A DNA stretch of 64,000 nucleotides from Clostridium sp. KNHs205. GTDB lineage: Bacteria > Bacillota > Clostridia > Lachnospirales > Lachnospiraceae. The DNA lies in contig NZ_JNLE01000003.1 of the NCBI RefSeq assembly GCF_000702945.1, positions 786,001 to 850,000 on the forward strand. Direction: 5' to 3'. Both the position numbers and the translations under genes were made by a program. Under the pieces are notes generated by a model that saw nothing but the letters and a program-made list of their open reading frames with translations, was not told the DNA's origin and searched no databases. This document shows positions 20,002-27,181 of this stretch, in pieces. Position 1 is the stretch's first letter. Each line of letters begins with the position of its first letter.

Positions 20002-20403
20002 ATGAAGCCACTATTTAGAAATGCAGATTGCATAGAGTTATATGTTTCAAATCTGGATGATGGTATAAGATACTATTGTGAGAGTATGGGTCTAAAGCGG
20101 TTATGGAAGACTGAGACTATGGTGGGATTAGGAATGGAGGAAGGTGTAACAGAGGTTGTCCTTCAGACGGAACGAAAGGAAATGTCAGTTGATTTTAAAG
20201 TGGCTTCCGTGCCAGAAGCAATTGAAAATATTCTGAACGCAGGGGGGAGCGTCATACATGGACCTTTTGAGATCGCCATAGGAAAATGTGCGGTTGTCAA
20301 AGACAGATGGGATAATAAATATGTCATATTGGACATGACGAAAGGAAAGTATGTAACAGATATAAATGGAAATGTAACAGGTGTACGTAAAAATGAGCTT
20401 TAA
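20002..20403 (+). CDS. VOC superfamily (glyoxalase-fold) protein
   Basis: 133-residue protein of the vicinal-oxygen-chelate fold. It opens with CIELYVSNLDDGIRYYCESMGLKR, the usual first beta-alpha-beta unit, and ends with a paired unit (KCAVVKDRWDNKYVILDMTKGKYV). Metal-binding residues cannot be assigned with confidence, so enzyme, resistance or binding roles all remain open. AGGAGGA precedes the start. Transcribed alone and followed by a terminator at 20413-20446. Confidence 0.8.
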   Translation: MKPLFRNADCIELYVSNLDDGIRYYCESMGLKRLWKTETMVGLGMEEGVTEVVLQTERKEMSVDFKVASVPEAIENILNAGGSVIHGPFEIAIGKCAVVKDRWDNKYVILDMTKGKYVTDINGNVTGVRKNEL

Positions 20404-20412
20404 AGATAAGAG

Positions 20413-20446
20413 AGGGCTGCTGATAAGTTTTTGGCAGTTCTTTTTT
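20413..20446 (+). terminator. Terminator of VOC gene
   Basis: AGGGCTGC (20413-20420) pairs with GCAGTTCT (20434-20441) using G-U pairs, followed by TTTTTT. Confidence 0.6.
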
Positions 20447-20699
20447 GTTACGAAAATGTAATTTTGATATTTAGTGTTTAAAATTACCTGGGCTGGTATT
20501 TTTTATTCTGGTGCATGCTTTTGACCTTAAAGGAGATGCTAAAATCAAGTAACGACATCAAAAAATAAAGAGGCAGTTAAAGTAAAAATTACAAAGGATT
20601 TAAGCGGAAATAATAATGATATTATATAAGGTATTATAATTAGATATCTGTAATTTTTATACTTTGAAAATTATAAGTCTTCCTTCAATATAATAGCAA

Positions 20700-20791
20700 A
20701 TAGAAGGGTATTAAGTTATCTGATGCAGCATAATCCCCCGTGTTTATGAGTAAGCCGGATAAGAGGAAATATGCTGTTTCAGATTTTTTTT
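20700..20791 (+). ncRNA. Candidate small RNA, terminator-bounded
   Basis: A transcript from TATAAT at 20689-20694 (TTGAAA at 20664-20669, 19-base spacer) would run about 90 bases and end in a strong terminator: TCTGATGCAGCATA (20719-20732) pairs with TATGCTGTTTCAGA (20770-20783) with one small internal loop, then eight T. The 37-base loop includes CCCCCG and AAGCCGG. No coding frame or known riboswitch is recognised. Confidence 0.4.
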
Positions 20792-20811
20792 ATTTAGGTT
20801 GGAAGAACTAT

Positions 20812-20839
20812 TTGAAAAGTTAGAATAATGTGTTATAAT
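20812..20839 (+). promoter_or_regulatory. Promoter of GAF-TPP-SDR operon
   Basis: TTGAAA (20812-20817), 16-base spacer, TATAAT (20834-20839) with an extended -10 TGT. Leader of about 145 bases. Confidence 0.65.
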
Positions 20840-20991
20840 AGAAGAAAATAGTATTAATTGATAATAAAAATTAATAAAAAAGGTAAAATCTGTATTTATT
20901 TTACTATTAAGACAGATTATAAATACAGTTTTATAAATTAGTTTTAGTAATACATGATACAAAAACAAAAGATTCAGAAAGGAAGAAAAGG

Positions 20992-21426
20992 ATGGAAGTA
21001 ACAATTCTGGAGGAATTATTTCAAAAAATTTCAGAAGTAACAACTGTAGAGGATGTCGGTTATCACAGGGTAGAAGAAGGCCGGCTAAAGCCCTTTTATA
21101 AAACACAGACAGATATACTTGGAATTGAAAAATGGAAAACAGTACATGGACAGAATCCCGTATATGTTAAGGATACCTTCATATTAAGGGAGATTACTAC
21201 CAAAAAGCAGCCGATTGAAATCTATGACACCAAAAATGACACCAGATCAGCGGATGCTTTTTTTCTTTTTGGAATTGATAGTATTATGATAATTCCGGTT
21301 GTAAGAGAGGATGAGGTGAAAGCCATTATTTGTATCGCTTCTATCGGAAAATACCACCAGTTTACCAAAGAGGAAATGGAGACTTGCAGTAAATTGGCAG
21401 ATGACTATTTAAAAAATCAATATTAA
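20992..21426 (+). CDS. GAF-domain protein
   Basis: 144-residue cytoplasmic protein that seems to be a single GAF fold: N-terminal helix (MEVTILEELFQKISEVTTVED), central strands (VYVKDTFILREITTKKQPIEIYD), the typical GIDSIMIIPVVREDEVKAIICIAS strand pair and a C-terminal helix (FTKEEMETCSKLADDYLK). No output domain is attached, so it would act as a ligand- or redox-sensing partner. First gene of an operon, 19 bases before the next. What it binds is unknown. Confidence 0.75.
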   Translation: MEVTILEELFQKISEVTTVEDVGYHRVEEGRLKPFYKTQTDILGIEKWKTVHGQNPVYVKDTFILREITTKKQPIEIYDTKNDTRSADAFFLFGIDSIMIIPVVREDEVKAIICIASIGKYHQFTKEEMETCSKLADDYLKNQY

Positions 21427-21445
21427 TTATAAGAGGGAGTTACAA

Positions 21446-23074
21446 ATGAGGATAGCTAACGGGATTTTGGAATTCTTGAAAAAAGCAGGAGTGGACTATA
21501 TATTCGGCATACCAGCAGGTACAATCAGTCCGCTTTTTGATGCATTAAACGACGTTTCAATTAAACCTATTGTTGCCAAGAACGAAGGCGGTGCAGCTTA
21601 CATGGCCGCCAGATATGCCAGCGTCAGCGGAAAGCTTGCGGTTTGTATGGGTGCAGGCGGTGTCGGAGCGAACAATATGATGAACGGTGTGGGAGATGCA
21701 TTCAGGGCCAAAGCGCCTGTTCTGTTCCTTACCGGTTATGTTCACAGATGGCAGATAGGGAAAGGGGCCATCCAGGAACTTAATACTGAAGAGATCCTCA
21801 GACCAATTACAAAATACAGTAAGACGGTATTAAAAGAAGAGGATGTAATGAAGGAGCTTGAACTGGCTATAAAGACAGCCTTGACAGTTCCCATGGGTCC
21901 TGTATTTTTATCTGTTCCCATTGATATTCAGCTTGCCAGCCTGCCTGGGGAAGTTCCGGATTTTACAGCGCCGGTATATGTTTCAGCGTCAGATGAAAAT
22001 AAGAGTTTAGAAGAAGCCTGCAAGGTAATAGAGGAAGCAGGGAAAGGACTTATCCTGGCTGGTAAAGGCGCAAGAGGAAAATCGGAACTTATAAAAGAAA
22101 TAAGTGAGCACCTGCAATGGCCGGTTATTACAACACCGGAGGGTAAAGGTGTAGTATCAAAGGATTTCCCTCTGAATCTTGGCAATTATGGTTTTGCAAG
22201 TACAGATGCTGCTTCTGCTTACGTAAATGACCCTTCTGTTGACTGCCTGCTTATCCTTGGAACCAGTTTGGGAGAGAATGCAACCAATAACTTCAGTAAA
22301 GCCTTAACTGAGGGTAAGAAGGTTATTCACATTGACTGGGATAAGAAAGAGCTTGGAAAAGTCTATGAGACGGATGTTAAGCTCTGTGCCGATTTAGAGG
22401 TGGCTTTACCTTATCTTATACAGAATACCAAAGCAGCTGAGCAGACAGGCTTTGAAAGAGGGAAAATTAATAATCCCGTGGAAAAGGTAAATACGGGAGT
22501 TAGCCTTAAGGAGTTCATGGAACAGCTGCCGGAGTATATGCCTAAGGATACTTATTATATGGCAGATATGGGCGAATTCATGAATTATGCCTTTAAATAT
22601 CTTTCTATACCGGAAGGCGGAGACTTTGAGACCAATTTGAATTATGCCGCCATGGGTTCTGCAATCGGTGGTGCAGTCGGTGTACAGGCAGCTTATCCTG
22701 AGCGAAGCGTAGCGGTATTTGCCGGTGACGGAGACTTCTTTATGAATGGAATGGAAGTACTGACTGCAGCGGAATATCAATTACCCATCGTTTACTTTAT
22801 TATAAATAATGCAATGTTAGGTTTTGTAGAACATGGACATAAGTTCCTGTTTGAAAGAGTAGTTGACGGCTTTTGCCAGAAGAGAATCAGCATAGCTGAT
22901 ATGATGGCGGCCTGCGGTCTTAAGACAATGGTTATTAGCGAGAACAGTCAGATAACAGAGCTTCCGGGATTCTTACAAGAAGCGAAAGGACCTGTAGTCG
23001 TAGAAATTATTACTGACGGCAGTGAGCCTGCACCGAACGGAGACAGACTGAAAGCCTTACAGAAACACAATTAA
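21446..23074 (+). CDS. Thiamine-diphosphate enzyme, acetolactate synthase-like
   Basis: 542-residue TPP-dependent enzyme of the acetohydroxyacid synthase / benzoylformate decarboxylase superfamily. The cofactor-activating Glu47 sits in AKNEGGAAYMA. The C-terminal TPP/Mg motif starts at GDG (427-429) and ends at NN (454-455). The central FAD/DHAP-synthase-like domain is present (GLILAGKGARGKSELI). It is not an obvious IlvB: no regulatory subunit or ilv genes adjoin, and the partner is a short-chain dehydrogenase, so 2-oxoacid carboligation or decarboxylation followed by ketone reduction is plausible. Substrate unknown. GAGGGAG precedes the ATG. Confidence 0.85.
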   Translation: MRIANGILEFLKKAGVDYIFGIPAGTISPLFDALNDVSIKPIVAKNEGGAAYMAARYASVSGKLAVCMGAGGVGANNMMNGVGDAFRAKAPVLFLTGYVHRWQIGKGAIQELNTEEILRPITKYSKTVLKEEDVMKELELAIKTALTVPMGPVFLSVPIDIQLASLPGEVPDFTAPVYVSASDENKSLEEACKVIEEAGKGLILAGKGARGKSELIKEISEHLQWPVITTPEGKGVVSKDFPLNLGNYGFASTDAASAYVNDPSVDCLLILGTSLGENATNNFSKALTEGKKVIHIDWDKKELGKVYETDVKLCADLEVALPYLIQNTKAAEQTGFERGKINNPVEKVNTGVSLKEFMEQLPEYMPKDTYYMADMGEFMNYAFKYLSIPEGGDFETNLNYAAMGSAIGGAVGVQAAYPERSVAVFAGDGDFFMNGMEVLTAAEYQLPIVYFIINNAMLGFVEHGHKFLFERVVDGFCQKRISIADMMAACGLKTMVISENSQITELPGFLQEAKGPVVVEIITDGSEPAPNGDRLKALQKHN

Positions 23075-23108
23075 TATAAAAAAATAATATGCTTAAGGAG
23101 GACATGAT

Positions 23109-23846
23109 ATGTTAGAAGGAAAGGTAGCATTAGTAACAGGAGCATCCAGAGGTATCGGCAGAGCGATAGCAGTAAAGCTTGCAAAAGAAGGTGCAGATGT
23201 AGTTATCAATTATGTAAGCAATGAAGAATCCGCCCTTAAAGTACAGGAAGAAATCAAGAGCTTTGGAAGAAAGGCATATATTTTCCGTTGTGATGTGGCA
23301 AAAAGAGAAGAACTTGAGGCTCTGGTTGACTTTACAATCGAAAAGCTTGGAAAGATTGATATTCTGGTTAATAATGCAGGTATTGTACGTTATAATACCA
23401 TAACCGGAATGACTGACAGTGAATGGAGTGACGTAATAAATACCAACCTGACCGGTATGTTCAATCTGTGCCAGCTGGTAGCACCCCATATGATCAAACA
23501 GAACTCCGGTAAAATCGTTAATATCAGTTCACTTGCAGCCGTTAAAATGCTTCCTGCCTCCTATAGCTATACTGCCTCAAAAGCAGGAGTTGCAGCCTTT
23601 ACCAAGGTACTTGGTACAGAACTTATTGCAAATAACATCAGTGTTAATGCAATAGCACCCGGAATTATTATAACAGATATGCTGGATACCTTGGGAGATG
23701 CAGCAGAAGCCTATAAGCAGCAGGTACCTGCAAAGAGATTCTGTGAAGCGGAAGAGGTGGCAGAGCTTGCATACTTCCTGTGCCAGGATATCTCCAGATA
23801 TATCGTAGGCCAGACAATTGTAATTGACGGCGGTCTGTCTTTATAA
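23109..23846 (+). CDS. Short-chain dehydrogenase/reductase, FabG-like
   Basis: 245-residue NAD(P)-dependent oxidoreductase. The cofactor motif is TGASRGIG near residue 10, then NNAG near residue 88, the catalytic Ser in NISSLAAV and YTASK with active-site Tyr and Lys, closing with the usual IDGG near the C-terminus. Thirty-four bases after the TPP enzyme gene with AAGGAGG between, so co-transcribed. FabG-type sequence alone does not show the substrate; the operon suggests reduction of the product of the TPP enzyme rather than fatty acid synthesis, since no fab genes adjoin. Confidence 0.88.
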   Translation: MLEGKVALVTGASRGIGRAIAVKLAKEGADVVINYVSNEESALKVQEEIKSFGRKAYIFRCDVAKREELEALVDFTIEKLGKIDILVNNAGIVRYNTITGMTDSEWSDVINTNLTGMFNLCQLVAPHMIKQNSGKIVNISSLAAVKMLPASYSYTASKAGVAAFTKVLGTELIANNISVNAIAPGIIITDMLDTLGDAAEAYKQQVPAKRFCEAEEVAELAYFLCQDISRYIVGQTIVIDGGLSL

Positions 23847-24021
23847 GACTGCGGTTAAATAAAATTTTACTATTATGTAAAATTGTGTATTAATAATTTG
23901 ACTTTTGAGCAAATTGGTGTATAATCTTATTATGCGAATAGACATGATATGACATAATATAGCAAGATATTTAGAAATATAGTGTAGAATTACAAATTAT
24001 GCAATTTATTTCTATATCCAA

Positions 24022-24115
24022 ATTAATTGAAAATAGCAAACCCTTCTAAAGATGGGGACGCAAAGCCACGAGTCTAAGGTGAAAACTATGATAGTCGGGT
24101 TGCCGTAGTTAATAT
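24022..24115 (+). promoter_or_regulatory. c-di-GMP-I riboswitch (GEMM-I)
   Basis: The sequence carries the class I cyclic di-GMP aptamer signatures in order: AGCAAACC (24034-24041), the GGGACGCAAAGCC strand around 24055-24067, TCTAAGG after it, and GGGTTGCCG (24097-24105). P1 can form between about 24023-24030 and 24107-24114 with G-U pairs. A terminator follows at 24117-24153. GTAGTT (24105-24110) can pair with AACTAC (24135-24140), offering an alternative fold that competes with P1. By analogy with terminator-linked clostridial class I switches, c-di-GMP should turn expression off, but that direction is inferred. Confidence 0.9.
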
Positions 24116-24116
24116 T

Positions 24117-24153
24117 AGCCATTTGTGGGGTATCAACTACAAATGGCTTTTTT
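24117..24153 (+). terminator. Riboswitch expression-platform terminator
   Basis: AGCCATTTGT (24117-24126) pairs perfectly with ACAAATGGCT (24139-24148), followed by a T tract. It lies between the aptamer and the chemoreceptor start. Confidence 0.85.
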
Positions 24154-24194
24154 AATGCTATAGAAACAGCTTATAATTGCAGGAGGACTTGAAA

Positions 24195-25454
24195 GTGGAA
24201 ATTTTCAGAGAAAAAGGCTTGAAAAAAAATGTTTTTATCACTAGTTTAGCCGTTTTATCAGGCAGCATTGTTCTTGTAACCGCAGGCGGATTTTTTAAAG
24301 CCCAGTCATTGTTAAATAAAGAAGGCAGTACCTTAAGCCTTCTGCTTTTTATGGTTATCTTTGCAGTAGTAATAGGGGTAGCAGCTACCCTTTGCCTTGC
24401 AATTTTACTGAACCAGAAATTGCGAGAAATTGATCTGGGTAATGTGACAGAGACGGCATACCAGGAAGTCGCGGCAGCCGCTGAATCCACAAGAACGCAA
24501 GGTCATCTTCCTGCAGGCATAAAAGAATTTATTGGCAGTGTAAAGGATTCTGTCGATGTCATAACCTATTCGACCAGTGAGTTAAAACAATCATCAGCTG
24601 AAATGAGTGATATTTCAAGCAGAGTTACACTATCTATAACACAGTTGGCAGAAGGCGCAACGCAGCAGGCTGAATCAACTGAAAAAGGAAGTGTACGCAT
24701 TAATAATATTACCGAGATGATACTTTGTATCGGTGAAGATATGGCACAGTCCGATAAAGTTGCTGACGGAGCAATCAATGCCATGGAAGAAGTGAAAGGT
24801 TCCATCAAATTCCAGGAAGAAAAAATGGCTGAGAACAAGATTCTTACTGAGAATATGCGGGGAGCAATTACAGACTTAATGGACAAGTCCAAAGAAATCG
24901 GTAAAATATTAGAGGTAATAAAAGGCGTAGCACAACAGACAAATCTGTTAGCTTTGAATGCTGCAATTGAAGCTGCAAGAGCAGGTGAACACGGAAGAGG
25001 TTTTGCCGTTGTATCTGAAGAAATTCGTAAACTTGCAGAACAGTCAGCGGAATCCGGAAAGCAGATTACAGAAATTATAAACGATGTACAACAGGGAATT
25101 GAAAATACAGTAATGCAGATTACCAAAGCCAATGATCTTTCTCAGGAACAGGAAAAGGCCTTCGAGAAGACAGTGGCTTCCATATCTGATATATCCGATA
25201 AAGTATATTCTATCGGCGTAAAAGTAAAAGCTGCCTATAATGCAACGGCCACTTTAACAGAAGATGCAAAAGAAGCAGAAGATATGATTGCAACAGTTGC
25301 AAGTATATCCGAAGAAACAGCTGCCGGAACAGAAGAGGTTTCTTCCTCCGTTGAAGAGCAGAATAGCCTGATACAGTTAGTTGCAGAATGCTCTAAAGAA
25401 ATGTATAATATTGCAGAGACATTAAAGCAGCAGTTAGTAGAATTTGATCAATAA
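24195..25454 (+). CDS. Chemoreceptor without sensor domain, c-di-GMP-regulated
   Basis: 419-residue methyl-accepting protein. Two close hydrophobic stretches (about 13-34 and 47-68) are joined by only a few residues, so almost nothing is exposed outside, and there is no Cache or HAMP of normal size. The signalling hairpin is complete: [21 protein letters not shown] at the tip and flanking heptads; the adaptation Glu/Gln sites look normal. AGGAGGA (24181-24187) points to a GTG start at 24195; the upstream TTG (24177) is less likely. Such receptors may sense membrane state or cytosolic partners. Controlled by the riboswitch upstream. Confidence 0.88.
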   Translation: MEIFREKGLKKNVFITSLAVLSGSIVLVTAGGFFKAQSLLNKEGSTLSLLLFMVIFAVVIGVAATLCLAILLNQKLREIDLGNVTETAYQEVAAAAESTRTQGHLPAGIKEFIGSVKDSVDVITYSTSELKQSSAEMSDISSRVTLSITQLAEGATQQAESTEKGSVRINNITEMILCIGEDMAQSDKVADGAINAMEEVKGSIKFQEEKMAENKILTENMRGAITDLMDKSKEIGKILEVIKGVAQQTNLLALNAAIEAARAGEHGRGFAVVSEEIRKLAEQSAESGKQITEIINDVQQGIENTVMQITKANDLSQEQEKAFEKTVASISDISDKVYSIGVKVKAAYNATATLTEDAKEAEDMIATVASISEETAAGTEEVSSSVEEQNSLIQLVAECSKEMYNIAETLKQQLVEFDQ

Positions 25455-25536
25455 CAATCTGTAATTTTTTCATCGCTTGTCACAGAGGTTATCTCTGTTT
25501 CAACAATATAATATTTTACTCAGGAGGAAAATTATT

Positions 25537-25920
25537 ATGATGATTACACACCCAAAGGGGCTGTATACTATTAATTACGATGTTGAAAAAAGACTGGTAT
25601 TTGAAACACCCGTAGGTTCTTGGACAAAGGAAGACTATATTGAATATCATAGTCAGTATGAAAAGGTTATCGGACCTGCAATGGGTAATAAACCTTGGGT
25701 AAGTGCTGCTGACTTAAGAAAATACAAAATGTCCGATCTTGGAGAAGTTATGGCTAAACATGCTGACTGGCTTGCAGATAATAATCTTGCCGCTACAGCC
25801 TCCATCGTTGACAGTGCAATTGTAAAAATGCAGATCAACAGAGCTATTTCATCTAAGTTCCCTCAGCAGGCTTTCTTAAATGAAGAAGAAGCTATGACCT
25901 GGTTAATGTCAAAGCTTTAA
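25537..25920 (+). CDS. Small SpoIIAA/STAS-like protein
   Basis: 127-residue cytoplasmic protein starting MMITHPKGLYTINYDVEKRL. The pattern of an early beta hairpin, a GSWTKEDYIEYHSQYEK helix and a long alternating alpha/beta second half (KHADWLADNNLAATASIVDS) resembles SpoIIAA-like (STAS) proteins; the resemblance is weak. AGGAGG lies nine bases before the first ATG. It lies 82 bases after the chemoreceptor gene with no terminator between, so it probably belongs to the c-di-GMP-controlled unit and may partner that receptor. Confidence 0.6.
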   Translation: MMITHPKGLYTINYDVEKRLVFETPVGSWTKEDYIEYHSQYEKVIGPAMGNKPWVSAADLRKYKMSDLGEVMAKHADWLADNNLAATASIVDSAIVKMQINRAISSKFPQQAFLNEEEAMTWLMSKL

Positions 25921-25972
25921 TTATAACCTTCCCTATTGCGTATTGATTTTTAATCCCTGACTTCCCATACAT

Positions 25973-26012
25973 ACCGGTGAAATTTCTGTTAAGAAATTTC
26001 ACCGGTTTTTTA
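25973..26012 (+). terminator. Terminator after c-di-GMP-controlled operon
   Basis: Fifteen-base perfect stem, ACCGGTGAAATTTCT (25973-25987) / AGAAATTTCACCGGT (25992-26006), followed by TTTTTT. Confidence 0.85.
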
Positions 26013-26452
26013 TTGCCATAATATACTTTTGGTGTTTCTATAAGATGATTTATCTGCAATATAACAATTACAATCTATTGAATACCATTGCATATAAAAG
26101 GACAATCTATCCTCTAGTAATGTATTAAAAGATAAATATATTAATGTTATATCTGCGCTGCTCATGGCTTTAGCTTATCAGCTGCTTCAAGTAGCCACTG
26201 CTGCATGGAGCTTATGGTTATTGCTAACAGAAAAAACCAAGCATAACTTTTTAAAAAGCCGGTTACAACCCACTGAAAAGAACCTGTCTGGTAATTCACA
26301 TAAAATACCTGAATATGAAAAATCACAAAATTTAGTAATTTTAAGCTTGACATAAATCTAAGTTTGTTATACTATAATAACAGTAATGATTACTAATATT
26401 AGTTATTAATAATAATTTATCAATAAAATCAAAATCTTAGGAGGAAATAATT
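26013..26452. other. Intergenic region with ahpC promoter and dyad
   Basis: No gene called; 63-codon frames on both strands at 26162-26355 lack ribosome sites. The right end holds the ahpC promoter and a palindrome, ACTAATATTAGT (26392-26403), just past the start site. Confidence 0.5.
26347..26380 (+). promoter_or_regulatory. ahpC promoter with possible operator
   Basis: Perfect TTGACA (26347-26352) with overlapping -10 candidates TATACT (26368-26373), TACTAT (26370-26375) and TATAAT (26373-26378). The stretch TTATACTATAATAA (26367-26380) resembles a PerR-type dyad but lacks the central base; peroxide control by PerR is therefore only suggested. Confidence 0.5.
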
Positions 26453-27016
26453 ATGTCATTAATCGGAACAGAAGTAAAACCATTTGTAGCACAGGCATTT
26501 CGCAACGGTAAATTTGTAGAGGTTTCAGAAAAGGATTTCAAGGGAAATTGGAGCATCATCTGTTTTTACCCTGCGGATTTCACTTTCGTGTGCCCAACAG
26601 AGCTGGAAGATTTACAGAGCAATTACGACACTTTCAAGAAACTGGGAGCGGAAGTATACTCCGTATCAACTGATACCCACTTTACACACAAAGCTTGGCA
26701 TGATACCTCTGAGGCTATCAAGAAGATTACCTACACCATGATCGGTGATCCTTCCCATACCATCTCCAGAAATTTTGATGTCTTAATTGAAGCTGACGGA
26801 CTGGCAGACAGAGGTACCTTTTTAGTTGACCCGGATGGAATTATTGTAGCTGTTGAGATCAATGCAGGCAGCATCGGCCGTAATGCGGATGTACTGGTGG
26901 ATAAGATTAAGGCAGCCCAGTATGTAAGAAACAATCCCGGTGAAGTGTGCCCTGCCAAGTGGAAAGAGGGAGGCTCAACCTTAAAGCCCAGCCTTGATCT
27001 GGTAGGAAAGATCTAA
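26453..27016 (+). CDS. ahpC: Alkyl hydroperoxide reductase peroxiredoxin
   Basis: Typical two-cysteine peroxiredoxin, 187 residues, reducing H2O2, organic peroxides and peroxynitrite. The peroxidatic Cys47 lies in [12 protein letters not shown], with the catalytic Thr44 before it; the resolving Cys166 lies in [14 protein letters not shown] precedes the ATG. It is followed by ahpF, its flavoprotein reductase, across an intercistronic hairpin. Important for oxygen tolerance in an anaerobe. Confidence 0.96.
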   Translation: MSLIGTEVKPFVAQAFRNGKFVEVSEKDFKGNWSIICFYPADFTFVCPTELEDLQSNYDTFKKLGAEVYSVSTDTHFTHKAWHDTSEAIKKITYTMIGDPSHTISRNFDVLIEADGLADRGTFLVDPDGIIVAVEINAGSIGRNADVLVDKIKAAQYVRNNPGEVCPAKWKEGGSTLKPSLDLVGKI

Positions 27017-27068
27017 TTAATCTGGCATTGCCGATAAGCATGTACTATGGGAAGTCATTTTAAGGAGG

Positions 27069-27130
27069 AAGAGTGAAAGAAAATGATAAATAGAAAGGAT
27101 GCCACGTGGAGATTCTTTCACTCTTTTTTA
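27069..27130 (+). terminator. Attenuator between ahpC and ahpF
   Basis: AAGAGTGAAAGAA (27069-27081) pairs perfectly with TTCTTTCACTCTT (27113-27125), followed by a T-rich tract (27124-27133). It should stop part of the transcription after ahpC, lowering ahpF relative to ahpC. A second hairpin, TATCGCAGG (27141-27149) / CCTGCGATA (27154-27162), sits 18 bases before ahpF. Confidence 0.75.
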
Positions 27131-27181
27131 TTTGTGGCAGTATCGCAGGCAGGCCTGCGATATGCAATGGGTATAAAATAA
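27083..27181 (+). CDS. Possible 32-residue leader peptide coupled to ahpF
   Basis: Frame beginning MINRKDATWRFFHSFLFV. It spans the right arm of the attenuator and the second hairpin, and its TAA overlaps the ATG of ahpF (TAATG). AAGGAGG (27062-27068) is strong but lies 14 bases before the ATG, longer than ideal. The ahpF start itself has no clear ribosome site, so ahpF may depend on ribosomes arriving from this frame, while translating ribosomes would also melt the attenuator. Expression is not shown; the coupling is inferred from the layout. Confidence 0.4.
   Translation: MINRKDATWRFFHSFLFVAVSQAGLRYAMGIK

Larger units (their letters stand above)
20447..20991. other. Intergenic region with two promoter units
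   Basis: No gene called. A 28-codon open frame around 20549-20632 (containing VKVKITKDLSG) has no start with a ribosome site. The region holds a TATAAT (20689-20694) followed by a terminator-bounded unit (20700-20791), then the promoter (20812-20839) and a hairpin leader of the GAF operon: CTGTATTTAT (20890-20899) / ATAAATACAG (20919-20928). Confidence 0.5.

Noticed and set aside
20549..20632. Open frame containing VKVKITKDLSG, possibly a gene fossil
   Set aside because: Too short and too common a pattern to assign; no start codon with a site.
24566..25132. 188-codon minus-strand frame inside the chemoreceptor gene
   Set aside because: Serine/alanine-rich shadow of the coiled-coil coding sequence.
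26162..26355. 63-codon frames on both strands in the ahpC upstream gap
   Set aside because: No ribosome site on either strand and no family; they overlap each other completely.
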